Origin: an uncultured Roseateles sp.
GTDB lineage: Bacteria; Pseudomonadota; Gammaproteobacteria; Burkholderiales; Burkholderiaceae
Assembly (NCBI GenBank): GCA_946480605.1
Contig: CAMLKW010000133.1
Coordinates: 1 to 11,875, forward strand
Direction of reading: 5' to 3'
DNA length: 11,875 bases
Shown here: one piece after another, positions 1-7,125 of the stretch
Layout of the letters: each line of letters opens with the position of its first letter
Numbering within the stretch: position 1 is the first letter of the stretch
The notes under the pieces: generated by a model
Databases searched by the model: none
Seen by the model: the letters and a program-made list of their open reading frames with translations, nothing else
What the model was told of the DNA's origin: nothing
Translations under genes and position numbers: made by a program

Positions 1-55
1 GGTCCTTGCCCTGCATGATCACGTTGCCGGCGCGGATTTCTTGAGCGAGTTTCAT
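1..55 (-). CDS. efp: Elongation factor P, N-terminal fragment (runs off left edge)
   Basis: Only the first 18 codons are present, read leftward from the ATG at 55-53. They translate to MKLAQEIRAGNVIMQGKD, which matches the start of betaproteobacterial EF-P (typically M-K-x-A-Q-E-x-R-x-G-N-V). EF-P binds between the P and E sites of the ribosome and relieves stalling at polyproline stretches. Its modified residue near position 32 lies outside the window. The gene is 90 bp downstream of earP on the same strand, and EarP is the enzyme that modifies EF-P in this lineage, so the pair is very probably one operon. A modest purine stretch (GAGA) lies about 9 nt before the ATG. The fragment is short, but the EarP neighbour makes the call firm. 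Confidence 0.9.
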   Translation of the reverse strand, partial: MKLAQEIRAGNVIMQGKD

Positions 56-145
56 GGTGGTATCTCGATTGAGGGCCGGCCGAGCAGCCGGTCAGGATGG
101 CGCACCAGACTCCGAAAACATCCCGGCGTGGCGCGGCAAAGCCCG

Positions 146-1156
146 TCATTCTAGCTGGAAACCCTCGATGAACCCCAGCAGCTGGGTCAGCAGATCCGGC
201 TGCTCCGCCAACTGCGCACGCCATGGCCGGAAGGGCGCGGCGCGCAGTTCCGGCAGCGGTGCGAAGCGGTCCAGCCCGTTCCAGCCGCGCCAGAACGCGG
301 CCCAGTCCGCCGGCAGGCCGGCACGGGCCATGAAGGCCTCCAGCTTGGGGGCATGGGCGCCATCGTCCTGCGGGTAGATGTGCCAGGCGAAGGGCTTGCC
401 GGCCCACTGCGCGCGCACGAAGGAGTCCTCGCCGCGCACGAGGTTCAGGTCGCAGGACCACAGCAGCCGGTCGTAGTCGTCCTGCGCCAGGTAGGGCAGG
501 GCGATGCTGCGCAAGCCCTCACATGGCGCGATGCGTTGCTGCGCCCAGCCGGGGCAGGCCAGCAAAAGCGTGGGTTGAGGGGCCAGCGCGGCCAGCAGCT
601 GCGGCAACCGCGGGTTCTCGTAGCAGAACAAACTGACCACGCGCTCGCCCGGCTGCGGCGCCCAGCCGTGCGCGCCCAGCCAGGCCGCGCCGTCGAAGCG
701 GTCGACCTGTTCCAGCAGCCCGCGCTCGCGCAACAGCCCTCCGGTGCGCGGCGTGAAGCCGGGGTAGAAGAAGCGCTTGTGCAGACCTGCGCCAGGGCCG
801 TGGAACTGCGGTGACGCCAGGCCATGGCTGCGCTCCACGTAGTCCTCGGCGCTCAGGTACTCCAGGTTGATCCAGGCCGGCCGGCGCCTGGCCATGCGCT
901 CGACGAAGGCCGGCGGCAGCTCGCAACCGAAGGCCTCGATGACCACGTCGCCGCTGTCGACGTCCACCGGTCCCGCCGGCCATTCACGCAGCTCGATGCC
1001 TGCCGGGCGCTGTGGCGCCATCCAGGCCAGTGCGGATGCGTCGTCCACCCACAGCCGTGCGCGGTGCCCGCGCGTCGCCACCTCGCGGGCCAGTCGCCAG
1101 CACACGCCCAGGTCGCCATGGTTGTCGATGACGCGGCAGAAGATGTCCCAGAGCAT
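146..1156 (-). CDS. earP: EF-P arginine-32 rhamnosyltransferase EarP
   Basis: 336 aa, a usual length for EarP (formerly DUF2331). The enzyme transfers L-rhamnose from dTDP-rhamnose to the conserved arginine of EF-P in the cytoplasm. The start is the ATG at 1156, giving [20 protein letters not shown], the family's conserved N-terminus. The two aspartates matching the catalytic/acceptor-site Asp pair known from Pseudomonas EarP are D11 and D15. The C-terminal donor-binding motif [20 protein letters not shown] starts at residue 241 and keeps R241, E243 and D244. The aromatic motif SLFCYEN lies at 175-181. His13 stands where many homologues have Phe or Tyr. The open frame continues far upstream, antisense to uvrC; that extension is a GC-rich artefact. 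There is no Shine-Dalgarno, but a -10-like box sits 7 nt before the ATG. efp lies directly downstream. Confidence 0.96.
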   Translation of the reverse strand: MLWDIFCRVIDNHGDLGVCWRLAREVATRGHRARLWVDDASALAWMAPQRPAGIELREWPAGPVDVDSGDVVIEAFGCELPPAFVERMARRRPAWINLEYLSAEDYVERSHGLASPQFHGPGAGLHKRFFYPGFTPRTGGLLRERGLLEQVDRFDGAAWLGAHGWAPQPGERVVSLFCYENPRLPQLLAALAPQPTLLLACPGWAQQRIAPCEGLRSIALPYLAQDDYDRLLWSCDLNLVRGEDSFVRAQWAGKPFAWHIYPQDDGAHAPKLEAFMARAGLPADWAAFWRGWNGLDRFAPLPELRAAPFRPWRAQLAEQPDLLTQLLGFIEGFQLE

Positions 1157-1163
1157 GGGCGGG

Positions 1164-1169
1164 ATTGTC
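1164..1169 (-). promoter_or_regulatory. Candidate -10 box of earP (leaderless-type)
   Basis: On the minus strand GACAAT lies 7 nt before the earP ATG. A weak -35-like ATGACG occurs 16 nt upstream, inside the start of uvrC. There is no Shine-Dalgarno sequence in the 33-bp gap, so if the box works, transcription would begin at or next to the start codon. This is inference from spacing only. Confidence 0.35.
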
Positions 1170-1175
1170 CCAGGC

Positions 1176-1181
1176 CAAAAT
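1176..1181 (+). promoter_or_regulatory. Candidate -10 box of uvrC (leaderless-type)
   Basis: CAAAAT lies 8 nt before the uvrC ATG at 1190. I see no good -35 at the expected distance and no Shine-Dalgarno. It shares the 33-bp intergenic space with the earP box on the other strand, so the two promoters would overlap back to back. Confidence 0.35.
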
Positions 1182-1189
1182 CCGGCGTC

Positions 1190-3193
1190 ATGTCGAGCCC
1201 GACTCCCCTCTCCAATACCGAACCCGGCGATCAGCAGTTGGCGCAGTGGGCCAGTGAGCGCGCCGCCGTCGAAGCGGCCGAGAAATTGCGTACCGCCGAG
1301 GTCGAGGCCGCTGCGCGCGAAGCGCGCGAGCGGCTGCTGGCCGAGGTGGCCGCGCTGCCCGCGCTGCCCGGCGTCTACCGCTACTTCGACGCCAAGGGCG
1401 AGGTGCTCTATGTCGGTAAGGCCAAGGAGCTGAAGAAGCGCGTCTCCAGCTACTTTCAGAAGAACCACGGTGGCACACGCATCGGCATGATGGTCGCGCG
1501 CATTGCGCGGCTGGAAACCACCGTCGTGCGCACCGAGGCAGAGGCGCTGCTGCTGGAAAACAACCTGATCAAGACCTTGAACCCGCGGTTCAACATCCTG
1601 TTCAGGGACGACAAGAGCTACCCCTACCTCAAGCTCAGTGGCCATGCGTGGCCGCGCATGAGCTACTACCGCGGCGCGGTGGACAAGCGCCACCAATACT
1701 TCGGACCCTACCCCAGCGGCTGGGCGGTGAAGGAGGCCATCCAGCTGATGCAGAAAGTGTTCAAGCTGCGCACCTGCGAGGACAGCGTCTTCAACAACCG
1801 CAGCCGGCCCTGCCTGCTGCACCAGATCAAGCGCTGCTCCGGCCCCTGCGTGCCGGCCGGCCAGACCGGCGAGTACGCGCGCAACGTGGACAGTGCCGTG
1901 CGCTTCCTGCGTGGCGAGACCGACGAGGTGATGGCCGCGCTGCAGGAGCAGATGATGGCCTTCGCGGACGGCATGCAGTACGAGCTGGCGGCCGAGGTGC
2001 GCAACCAGATCCAGGCGCTGTCGAAGGTGTTGCAGCAGCAGGTGGTGGAGGAGAGCAGCGCCACCGGCCGCGACCGCGACGTGGACATCCTGGCCGTGAA
2101 GGTGCAAGGTGGCCGCGCCTGCGTGAACCTGGCCATGGTGCGCGGCGGCCGCCACCTGGGCGACCGGGCGTTCTTCCCCAAGCATGTCGACGACGCGACC
2201 GCACTGCTGCTGGAAGGCGACGAGCCCTTGTCGCCCGAGCGACAGGTGCTGGAGGCCTTCATCGCCCAGCACTACCTGGCGTCGCCGGTGCCGGGCCTCA
2301 TCGTCGTCAGCGAGGCGGTGGACGCCGGCCTGGCGGAGGCGCTGGGCCTGCAGGCGGGCAGCCGCGTCACCGTGCAGGCGCAGCCGCGCGGCCAGCGCCG
2401 CATCTGGCTGGAGATGTGCGTCAACGGCGTGGAGCTGGCGCTGACGCGCCTGTTGGCCGAGGAGGGTTCGCAACAGGCGCGCACGCACGCGCTGGTGGAG
2501 GCGCTGGACCTGTCCGTCGCCGAGATCGACAAGTTCCGCGTCGAGTGCTTCGACATCAGCCACACCGCCGGCGAGGCGACGATGGCCAGCTGCGTCGTGT
2601 TCGAGGGCCACCAGATGCAGAGCAGCCAGTACCGGCGCTACACCATCGAGGGCATCACCGGGGGCGACGACTACGCCGCCATGCGCCAGGTGCTGACGCG
2701 CCGCTACAGCAAGATGGCCGAGGCCGCGCAGCTGGGCACCGGGCGCCTGCCCGACCTGGTGCTGGTGGACGGTGGTCGTGGGCAGGTCAGCATGGCGCGC
2801 GAGGTGTTCGAAGAGCTGGGACTGGACCTGGGCCTCATCGCCGGCGTCGAGAAGGGCGAGGGCCGCAAGGTCGGCCTGGAGGAATTGGTGTTCGCCGACG
2901 GCCGCGAGAAGGTCTACCTGGGCCGCGACTCGGCGGCGTTGATGTTGATCGCGCAGATCCGCGACGAGGCGCACCGCTTCGCCATCACCGGCATGCGCGC
3001 CAAGCGCGCGGCGGCGCGCACGGGCGGCTCGCGGCTGGAGGACGTGCCGGGCGTCGGGCCCAAGAAGCGCTCGCAGCTGCTGCAGCGCTTTGGCGGCGTG
3101 CGCGGCGTGGCCGGCGCCAGCGTGGAGGAGCTGGCCAGCGTAAAAGGTATTTCGCGCGAACTGGCAGAAGACATTTACCGCGCGCTGCACTGA
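1190..3193 (+). CDS. uvrC: UvrABC excinuclease subunit C
   Basis: 667 aa, longer than the roughly 610 aa of E. coli UvrC. It makes the dual incision around bulky DNA lesions after UvrAB recognition. Domains in order: an extra charged Ala/Glu/Arg-rich helix (about 20-55); GIY-YIG nuclease for the 3' cut (about 58-140, GVY 61-63, YVG 74-76, likely catalytic R84 and E123); UvrB-binding UVR motif (about 248-283); RNase H-like nuclease for the 5' cut with FDISH (D455), GGDDYAAM (D494), LVLVDGG (D527) and EAHRF (H595), matching E. coli D399/D438/D466/H538; and a C-terminal tandem helix-hairpin-helix (about 615-665, VPGVGPKKR). The ATG at 1190 is chosen because it follows the earP start and a -10-like box. 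A downstream start omitting the extra helix cannot be excluded. The putative lipoprotein gene follows after 17 bp. Confidence 0.97.
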   Translation: MSSPTPLSNTEPGDQQLAQWASERAAVEAAEKLRTAEVEAAAREARERLLAEVAALPALPGVYRYFDAKGEVLYVGKAKELKKRVSSYFQKNHGGTRIGMMVARIARLETTVVRTEAEALLLENNLIKTLNPRFNILFRDDKSYPYLKLSGHAWPRMSYYRGAVDKRHQYFGPYPSGWAVKEAIQLMQKVFKLRTCEDSVFNNRSRPCLLHQIKRCSGPCVPAGQTGEYARNVDSAVRFLRGETDEVMAALQEQMMAFADGMQYELAAEVRNQIQALSKVLQQQVVEESSATGRDRDVDILAVKVQGGRACVNLAMVRGGRHLGDRAFFPKHVDDATALLLEGDEPLSPERQVLEAFIAQHYLASPVPGLIVVSEAVDAGLAEALGLQAGSRVTVQAQPRGQRRIWLEMCVNGVELALTRLLAEEGSQQARTHALVEALDLSVAEIDKFRVECFDISHTAGEATMASCVVFEGHQMQSSQYRRYTIEGITGGDDYAAMRQVLTRRYSKMAEAAQLGTGRLPDLVLVDGGRGQVSMAREVFEELGLDLGLIAGVEKGEGRKVGLEELVFADGREKVYLGRDSAALMLIAQIRDEAHRFAITGMRAKRAAARTGGSRLEDVPGVGPKKRSQLLQRFGGVRGVAGASVEELASVKGISRELAEDIYRALH

Positions 3194-3210
3194 TCGAGAA
3201 TCGGAGCCCT

Positions 3211-3732
3211 ATGCCCATGCTTACGACCCTCAAGCGTGCCGCCCGATGGTTGGCTGCACCGGTGCTGGCGGCCTGCGGCGCCGCACCTCGGGCACCTGCG
3301 CCCGTGCCCGCCCCTGCACCGGCTCCCGCACCCGTCGCGGTGGCGGCCCCTGCCGTCAACGCGGCGCCTGGCCTGCCCAAACCCCAAGGCCTGCCCGCCC
3401 CCAAGCCGGTGCGAACGAACGAGGAGCTGCGCCGCCAGGCCGCGCAGCGCCTGGTCATGGCCAACCCCGAGCGCAGCTATATGACGCCCGCGCCGTCCCA
3501 TCTGCTGACCGTCATCGTGCTGGACGTGGAGGTCAAGGCCGACGGCAGCGTGCGCAAGATCCACGTCGTGCGCCCGCCGAAGTTCGGCCCCGAGACGCTG
3601 CAGATGGCCATCGACGCCGTGCACCGTGCCGCGCCCTTCGGCGATGTGCGCCGCATGCCCGAACCCTGGCGCTTCACCGAGACCTTCCTGTTCGACGAAC
3701 ACCGCCGCTTCAAGCCGCGTTCGCTGGACTGA
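3211..3732 (+). CDS. Putative lipoprotein with proline/alanine-rich linker and TonB-C-like domain
   Basis: 173 aa. The N-terminus has basic residues, a short hydrophobic stretch and a lipobox-like LAAC (19-22), so Cys22 is the probable lipidated residue. A Pro/Ala repeat region (about 24-66, many PAPAPA units) resembles the periplasm-spanning linker of TonB. The C-terminal part (about 96-163) has the feel of a TonB C-terminal fold: VEVKADGSVRKIHVVRPP followed by a helix and a WRFTETFLF strand. Unlike TonB there is no long N-terminal transmembrane anchor, so energy transduction is unlikely and the partner is unknown. GGAG at 3203-3206 is 4 nt from the first ATG and 10 nt from the second (3217), so the start could be 3217. 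It lies 17 bp after uvrC and 56 bp before pgsA and is likely read through from uvrC. I do not recognise a named gene. Confidence 0.8.
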   Translation: MPMLTTLKRAARWLAAPVLAACGAAPRAPAPVPAPAPAPAPVAVAAPAVNAAPGLPKPQGLPAPKPVRTNEELRRQAAQRLVMANPERSYMTPAPSHLLTVIVLDVEVKADGSVRKIHVVRPPKFGPETLQMAIDAVHRAAPFGDVRRMPEPWRFTETFLFDEHRRFKPRSLD

Positions 3733-3776
3733 GGACTGGCCGCCACAGCCTGCGCCTTGCCCGCCCCAGGCTTGGG

Positions 3777-3782
3777 CACAAT
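3777..3782 (+). promoter_or_regulatory. Candidate -10 box of pgsA (leaderless-type)
   Basis: CACAAT lies 6 nt before the pgsA ATG at 3789. No Shine-Dalgarno is visible between them. A TTGCCC at 3757-3762 is only 14 nt upstream, too close for an ideal -35. The call is based on the same spacing seen at earP, uvrC and the cysteine desulfurase. Confidence 0.35.
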
Positions 3783-3788
3783 CGGCGC

Positions 3789-4355
3789 ATGTTCCTGACG
3801 CTGCCGACTCTGCTGACCTGGGCCCGCATCGTGGCCATCCCGTTGATCGTCGGGGTGTTCCACCTGGACCTCGCACCTGACCACCAGAACCTGTTTGCGA
3901 CCGGTTTGTTCATCGTCGTCGCGCTGACCGACTGGCTGGACGGCTACCTGGCGCGCAAGCTCAACCAGACCTCGTCCTTTGGTGCCTTCCTGGACCCGGT
4001 GGCCGACAAGTTCCTGGTCTGCTCGGCACTGCTGGTGCTGCTGGAACTGGGCCGCGTCAACGCCTTCGTCGCGCTGGTCATCGTGGGCCGCGAGATCGCC
4101 ATCTCGGCGCTGCGCGAGTGGATGGCGCAGATCGGCGCGTCGCGCAGTGTGGCCGTGCACATGGTCGGCAAGCTCAAGACCACCGTGCAGATGGTGGCCA
4201 TTCCCTTCCTGCTGTATGACGGCCCGCTGTTCGGGCTGATTCCGACGCGGGTCTGGGGCACCTGGCTGATCTATGCCGCCGTGGTGCTGACCATCTGGTC
4301 CATGGTCTATTACCTGCAGAAGGCCCTTCCCGAGATCCGCGCCAAGGCGCGCTGA
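3789..4355 (+). CDS. pgsA: CDP-diacylglycerol--glycerol-3-phosphate 3-phosphatidyltransferase
   Basis: 188 aa, the usual length. It is an integral inner-membrane enzyme that joins CDP-diacylglycerol and sn-glycerol-3-phosphate to phosphatidylglycerophosphate and CMP, the committed step to phosphatidylglycerol and cardiolipin. The CDP-alcohol phosphatidyltransferase signature D-x2-D-G-x2-A-R-x8-G-x3-D-x3-D is complete: D48, D51, G52, A55, R56, G65, D69, D73. The N-terminal PTLLTWARIVAIPLI is typical of PgsA and sets the start at 3789. Hydrophobic segments lie near 13-25, 35-50, 75-100, 134-152 and 156-176. Its position downstream of uvrC is common in Proteobacteria. Some other CDP-alcohol transferases share the signature, but length, N-terminus and context favour PgsA. 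Confidence 0.95.
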   Translation: MFLTLPTLLTWARIVAIPLIVGVFHLDLAPDHQNLFATGLFIVVALTDWLDGYLARKLNQTSSFGAFLDPVADKFLVCSALLVLLELGRVNAFVALVIVGREIAISALREWMAQIGASRSVAVHMVGKLKTTVQMVAIPFLLYDGPLFGLIPTRVWGTWLIYAAVVLTIWSMVYYLQKALPEIRAKAR

Positions 4356-4432
4356 AGACGACATCGGCCGGGCGACCGGATAACGAGTTGTATCGGGACT
4401 TTTCCCTCCCCGGAACCCGCAGTTCGCGCGTC

Positions 4433-4438
4433 TAGAAT
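4433..4438 (+). promoter_or_regulatory. Candidate -10 box of the hupB transcript
   Basis: TAGAAT lies in the 227-bp gap between pgsA and hupB and is a 5/6 match to the sigma-70 -10. I see no convincing -35 16-18 nt upstream. If used, it gives a leader of about 140 nt before the GTG start. The rest of the gap shows no gene; a small ORF upstream of and in frame with hupB is not supported. Confidence 0.35.
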
Positions 4439-4582
4439 CCGCTTCCCCGCGGCGCCCGGGCCTGTCGTCAGACGGCTCTCATGGGCGGTGCAGTGCGCGG
4501 GCCGACCCTTCATCGCAAGCCTGCGCCCGGCCACGGCTGCAGGGTTACGAAGTCCGCTGAATCGTCCAACCTGGGGGCACGA

Positions 4583-4855
4583 GTGAACAAGTCCGAATTG
4601 ATCGAGCACATCGCCAAGCAGGCCGACATTTCAAAGGCCGCAGCGGGCCGTGCGCTTGAGGCCGTGATCGCCGGCGTGAAGACGACGCTGAAGAAGAACG
4701 GCACCGTCTCGCTGGTGGGCTTCGGCACCTTCAGCGTCACCAAGCGTGCGGCGCGCACCGGCCGCAACCCGCGCACGAACGAGGCGATCAAGATCAAATC
4801 GGCCAAGGTTCCCAAGTTCAAGCCGGGCAAGGCGCTCAAGGACGCCGTGAACTGA
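4583..4855 (+). CDS. hupB: DNA-binding protein HU-beta
   Basis: 90 aa, exactly HU size. It is a dimeric nucleoid protein that bends and compacts DNA. The start is a GTG, giving [20 protein letters not shown], the canonical HU N-terminus; GGGGG at 4573-4577, 5 nt upstream, serves as Shine-Dalgarno. The HU/IHF signature with the DNA-intercalating beta-arm covers about 46-67 ([20 protein letters not shown]), with the tip RNP at 61-63. The C-terminal [13 protein letters not shown] is typical. An upstream in-frame ATG at 4481 would add 34 residues unlike any HU and is rejected. tRNA-Val follows only 22 bp after the stop, and ppiD lies beyond it, as in many Proteobacteria where hupB precedes ppiD. 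IHF is excluded by the N-terminus. Confidence 0.96.
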   Translation: MNKSELIEHIAKQADISKAAAGRALEAVIAGVKTTLKKNGTVSLVGFGTFSVTKRAARTGRNPRTNEAIKIKSAKVPKFKPGKALKDAVN

Positions 4856-4865
4856 ATTCATCCGG

Positions 4866-4879
4866 CCGGTTTTTACCGG
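4866..4879 (+). other. Short hairpin between hupB and tRNA-Val
   Basis: CCGGT and ACCGG form a 5-bp stem around a TTTT loop. The right arm includes the first two bases of the mature tRNA, so this fold competes with the tRNA acceptor stem. No free T-run follows, so it is not a standard terminator. hupB and tRNA-Val are therefore probably cotranscribed and separated by RNase P. Confidence 0.45.
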
Positions 4880-4952
4880 GTGCTTAGCTCAGCGGTAGAG
4901 CAGCGCCTTTACACGGCGTAGGTCGGCGGTTCGATCCCGTCAGCACCCACCA
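4878..4952 (+). tRNA. tRNA-Val (anticodon UAC)
   Basis: 75 nt including an encoded CCA. The acceptor stem GGGTGCT pairs with AGCACCC. The D arm is GCTC..GAGC, and the anticodon stem GCGCC/GGCGT holds the loop TTTACAC with anticodon TAC. The T arm GGCGG TTCGATC CCGTC is intact with one G-T pair. It sits between hupB and ppiD and has no obvious promoter of its own, suggesting transcription from hupB. Confidence 0.97.
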
Positions 4953-4953
4953 T

Positions 4954-4982
4954 CTGACCTTCCATTCGTCCGCACTTAGAAT
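4954..4982 (+). promoter_or_regulatory. Candidate sigma-70 promoter for ppiD
   Basis: CTGACC (4954-4959, 4/6 to TTGACA) and TAGAAT (4977-4982, 5/6 to TATAAT) are separated by exactly 17 bp. It begins 2 nt after the tRNA-Val CCA end and points at ppiD. The expected start near 4989 would place the hairpin at 4994-5019 at the very 5' end of the ppiD mRNA. Confidence 0.55.
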
Positions 4983-4993
4983 GCGACTCCCCT

Positions 4994-5019
4994 CGAAGGC
5001 GAACCCCGGTTCGCCTTTG
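4994..5019 (+). terminator. Hairpin with weak T-tract: tRNA-Val terminator or ppiD leader stem
   Basis: The arms CGAAGGCGAAC and GTTCGCCTTTG pair over 11 bp (one G-T) around a CCCG loop. Only three Ts trail the stem, so termination would be partial. It could end the hupB-tRNA transcript. Because it lies downstream of the candidate ppiD promoter, it could also stabilise or attenuate the ppiD leader. Confidence 0.5.
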
Positions 5020-5068
5020 TCGCGTTTGACGCGCGCCACCGCGCGCCCTGATCCTCAAGGCTTTCGAG

Positions 5069-6982
5069 ATGTTCGAGTTTGTCCGCCAGCACAACAAGCT
5101 GTTCCAGTTCATCCTGCTGCTGTTGATCCTGCCGTCGTTCGCCTTCGTGGGCATCGAGGGCTACACGAGCATGATGGGCGGCGCCAACACGACCGTGGCC
5201 AGCGTTGACGGTCGCAAGATCACTCAGGGCGAATGGGAGGCCGCGCAGCGCCAGTTCGCCGACCGTGTCCGCTCGCAGAGCCCGGGCGTGGACCCCAAGC
5301 TGCTGGACACGCCCGAGGCCAAGCACCAGGCGCTGGAAAATCTGGTCACCGAGCGCACGCTGCAGGCCGCTGCGCAGCACCAGCATTTCACGCCCAGCAG
5401 CGATGTGGTCAGCGCGCGCTTCTGGAACGATCCGCAGTTTGCCTTCCTGCGCAATTCGGATGGCACCGTCAACAAGGCGTTGCTGGCCGCCCAGGGCATG
5501 ACGCCGTCCATCTTCCTGGAGCGTCTGCGCCAGGACTACGCCGTGCGCCAAGTGACCGCACCCGTCGAGTCGTCGGTGGCCGTCGGCGCCGCCGCGCCCA
5601 AGCTGGCCTTCGATTCGCTGCTGCAGCAGCGCGAGGTGCAGGTGCAGCGCTTCGACGTGCGGGAGTTCGCCGCCAAGCTGAATCCCAGCGACGCGGACAT
5701 CGAGGCCTTCTACAAAGAGCCAGCCAACGCGGCCAAGTTCCAGCTGCCTGAATCGGCTCAGATCCAGTACGTCGTGCTGGACCTGGAGGCGCTGAAGAAG
5801 GACGTCAGCTTCACCGAGGAAGACCTGCGCAAGTATTACGACGAGAACGCTTCGCGCTACGGTGTGCCCGAGGAGCGCCGCGCCAGCCACATCCTGATCA
5901 AGGCCGAGCGCAGTGCGCCGGCCGATGAGCGCGCCAAGGCCAAGGCCAAGGCCGAAGTCCTGCTGGCCGACGTGCGCAAGAATCCGGCTTCGTTCGCCGA
6001 GGTGGCCAAGAAGAACTCGCAGGACGAGGGCTCGGCCGTCAATGGCGGCGACCTGGACTTCTTCGGCCGTGGCGCCATGGTCAAGGAGTTCGACGCGGCC
6101 GTCTATGCGATGAAGCCCGGCGAGATCAGCAACCTGGTCGAAACCGACTTCGGCTTCCACATCATCCAGATGACCGGCGCCCGTGGCGGTGAGAAGAAGC
6201 CCTTCGAGGCGGTGCGGGCCGAGGTCGAGGCCGAGGTGCGCAAGCAACTGGCCCAGCGCAAGTACAGCGAAGCGTCCGAGCAGTTCGGCAACCTGGTCTA
6301 CGAGCAGTCCGACTCGCTGCAGCCCGCCGCCGACAAGCTGAAGCTGCAGATCCAGACCGCCACCGTGGGCCGCAAGCCTCAGCCGGGCGCTGCGGGCCCG
6401 CTGGCATCGGCCAAGCTGCTGGACGCCGTCTTCGGCCCCGAGGCCTTGAACAACAAGCGCAACACCGAAGCCACCGAGACCGGCCCCAGCCAACTGGTTG
6501 CCGCTCGGGTCGTGCAGTACAGCCCCGCCCGCGTGCCGCCGCTGGCTGACGTGAAGGACAAGGCGCGCGAGCTGCTGTTGAAGAAGCTCGCCATCGCCGA
6601 GGCCAAGAAGGCCGGCGAGGTTCGCCTGGCCGCGCTGAAGTCCAACGCAGCCGATCTGTCCGGCCTGGACGCCGCCGTCACCGTGTCGCGCGCCAAGCCC
6701 CAGGGCCTGAGCCGCGCGCAACTCGAAGCCGTGCTGGGCGCCGATGCCACCAAGCTGCCCGCAGCCGTGGGCGTCGCAGCCGACGACGGCAGCTACGTGG
6801 TCGTGCGCATCAATCAGCTGCAGGCGCGCGACCCGGCTGTCGTTGATGACCAGGTTGCGGCCCGGCAGTACGCAGCCGCCTGGGCCCGCGCCGAAGGCCA
6901 GGCCTACATGGCCGCGCTGAAGTCGCAATACAAAGCGGCCATCAATATTGCGGCTCCTGCATCGGCTGCAAGCGCACCCTGA
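5069..6982 (+). CDS. ppiD: SurA/PpiD-type periplasmic peptidyl-prolyl isomerase, membrane-anchored
   Basis: 637 aa, typical of PpiD. It is anchored in the inner membrane with a large periplasmic part that assists folding of exported proteins near the Sec translocon. The N-terminus MFEFVRQHNKLFQFILLLL gives a short cytoplasmic tail and one transmembrane helix (about 12-30). A SurA-N-like chaperone region covers about 40-260. The parvulin domain is at about 272-368: ASHILIKAE, GGDLDFFGRGAMVKEF and FGFHIIQMTG are conserved. The last 270 residues form the second half of the chaperone region and end in an Ala/Ser/Pro-rich tail. E. coli PpiD has an inactive parvulin domain; here the motif residues look closer to active parvulins such as PpiC and SurA, but activity is inference. 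AAGG at 5057-5060 lies 8 nt before the ATG. hupB and tRNA-Val precede it. Confidence 0.93.
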   Translation: MFEFVRQHNKLFQFILLLLILPSFAFVGIEGYTSMMGGANTTVASVDGRKITQGEWEAAQRQFADRVRSQSPGVDPKLLDTPEAKHQALENLVTERTLQAAAQHQHFTPSSDVVSARFWNDPQFAFLRNSDGTVNKALLAAQGMTPSIFLERLRQDYAVRQVTAPVESSVAVGAAAPKLAFDSLLQQREVQVQRFDVREFAAKLNPSDADIEAFYKEPANAAKFQLPESAQIQYVVLDLEALKKDVSFTEEDLRKYYDENASRYGVPEERRASHILIKAERSAPADERAKAKAKAEVLLADVRKNPASFAEVAKKNSQDEGSAVNGGDLDFFGRGAMVKEFDAAVYAMKPGEISNLVETDFGFHIIQMTGARGGEKKPFEAVRAEVEAEVRKQLAQRKYSEASEQFGNLVYEQSDSLQPAADKLKLQIQTATVGRKPQPGAAGPLASAKLLDAVFGPEALNNKRNTEATETGPSQLVAARVVQYSPARVPPLADVKDKARELLLKKLAIAEAKKAGEVRLAALKSNAADLSGLDAAVTVSRAKPQGLSRAQLEAVLGADATKLPAAVGVAADDGSYVVVRINQLQARDPAVVDDQVAARQYAAAWARAEGQAYMAALKSQYKAAINIAAPASAASAP

Positions 6983-6991
6983 TTTTTGCGC

Positions 6992-6997
6992 TATACT
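6992..6997 (+). promoter_or_regulatory. Candidate -10 box of the tRNA-His promoter
   Basis: TATACT (5/6 match) starts 9 nt after the ppiD stop, and mature tRNA-His begins 12 nt after it. The sequence between box and tRNA is CTTTGGCTCTGC. I see no good -35, which would fall within the last ppiD codons. Confidence 0.5.
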
Positions 6998-7009
6998 CTT
7001 TGGCTCTGC

Positions 7010-7086
7010 GGTGGCTGTAGCTCAGTTGGTAGAGTCCAGGATTGTGATTCCTGTCGTCGTGGGTTCGAGTCCCATCAGCCACCCCA
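7010..7086 (+). tRNA. tRNA-His (anticodon GUG)
   Basis: 77 nt including the extra 5' G(-1) and the encoded CCA. G(-1) at 7010 pairs with C73, the histidine identity element, and the acceptor GTGGCTG pairs with CAGCCAC. The anticodon loop TTGTGAT carries GTG, closed by CAGGA/TCCTG. The T arm GTGGG TTCGAGT CCCAT is complete. The D stem GCTC/GAGT ends in a G-T wobble where E. coli has G-C. The bidirectional terminator follows after 13 bp. Confidence 0.97.
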
Positions 7087-7099
7087 AGAAACTCCAGTA

Positions 7100-7125
7100 A
7101 AAACAGGCGCCTCGGCGCCTGTTTT
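7100..7125. terminator. Strong bidirectional intrinsic terminator
   Basis: A perfect 11-bp stem AAAACAGGCGC / GCGCCTGTTTT encloses a CTCG loop. T-rich tracts follow on both strands: TTTTCATTT on plus, TTTTTACT on minus. It ends the tRNA-His transcript and also the leftward chemotaxis locus, and its last base is the final base of the EAL relic's stop codon. Confidence 0.9.

Noticed and set aside
146..3190. 1014-codon minus-strand open frame spanning earP and the antisense of uvrC
   Set aside because: Only the last 336 codons are EarP. The rest is low-complexity His/Ala/Leu/Gln-rich text opposite well-conserved uvrC, a typical artefact of high-GC third positions.
4376..4404. Possible pgsA terminator (CCGGATA / TATCGG with short T run)
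   Set aside because: The stem is six pairs with a bulge, an 8-nt loop and a weak tail; not convincing.
4481..4582. Upstream ATG extension of hupB
   Set aside because: HU begins at the GTG with a Shine-Dalgarno and the canonical MNKSELI; the extension has no HU similarity.
5933..5950. Three tandem GCCAAG hexamers in ppiD
   Set aside because: They encode a Lys/Ala helix segment in the parvulin domain (AKAKAKAE), which is common there; there is no sign of phase variation since the unit keeps the frame.
4976..6928. 650-codon minus-strand open frame opposite ppiD
   Set aside because: It is a shadow ORF without any recognisable motif; the plus strand carries conserved PpiD motifs throughout.
4878..7086. 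tRNA genes as attachment sites of an integrated element
   Set aside because: Both tRNAs are flanked by housekeeping genes; no integrase and no duplicated tRNA 3' end was found in the window.
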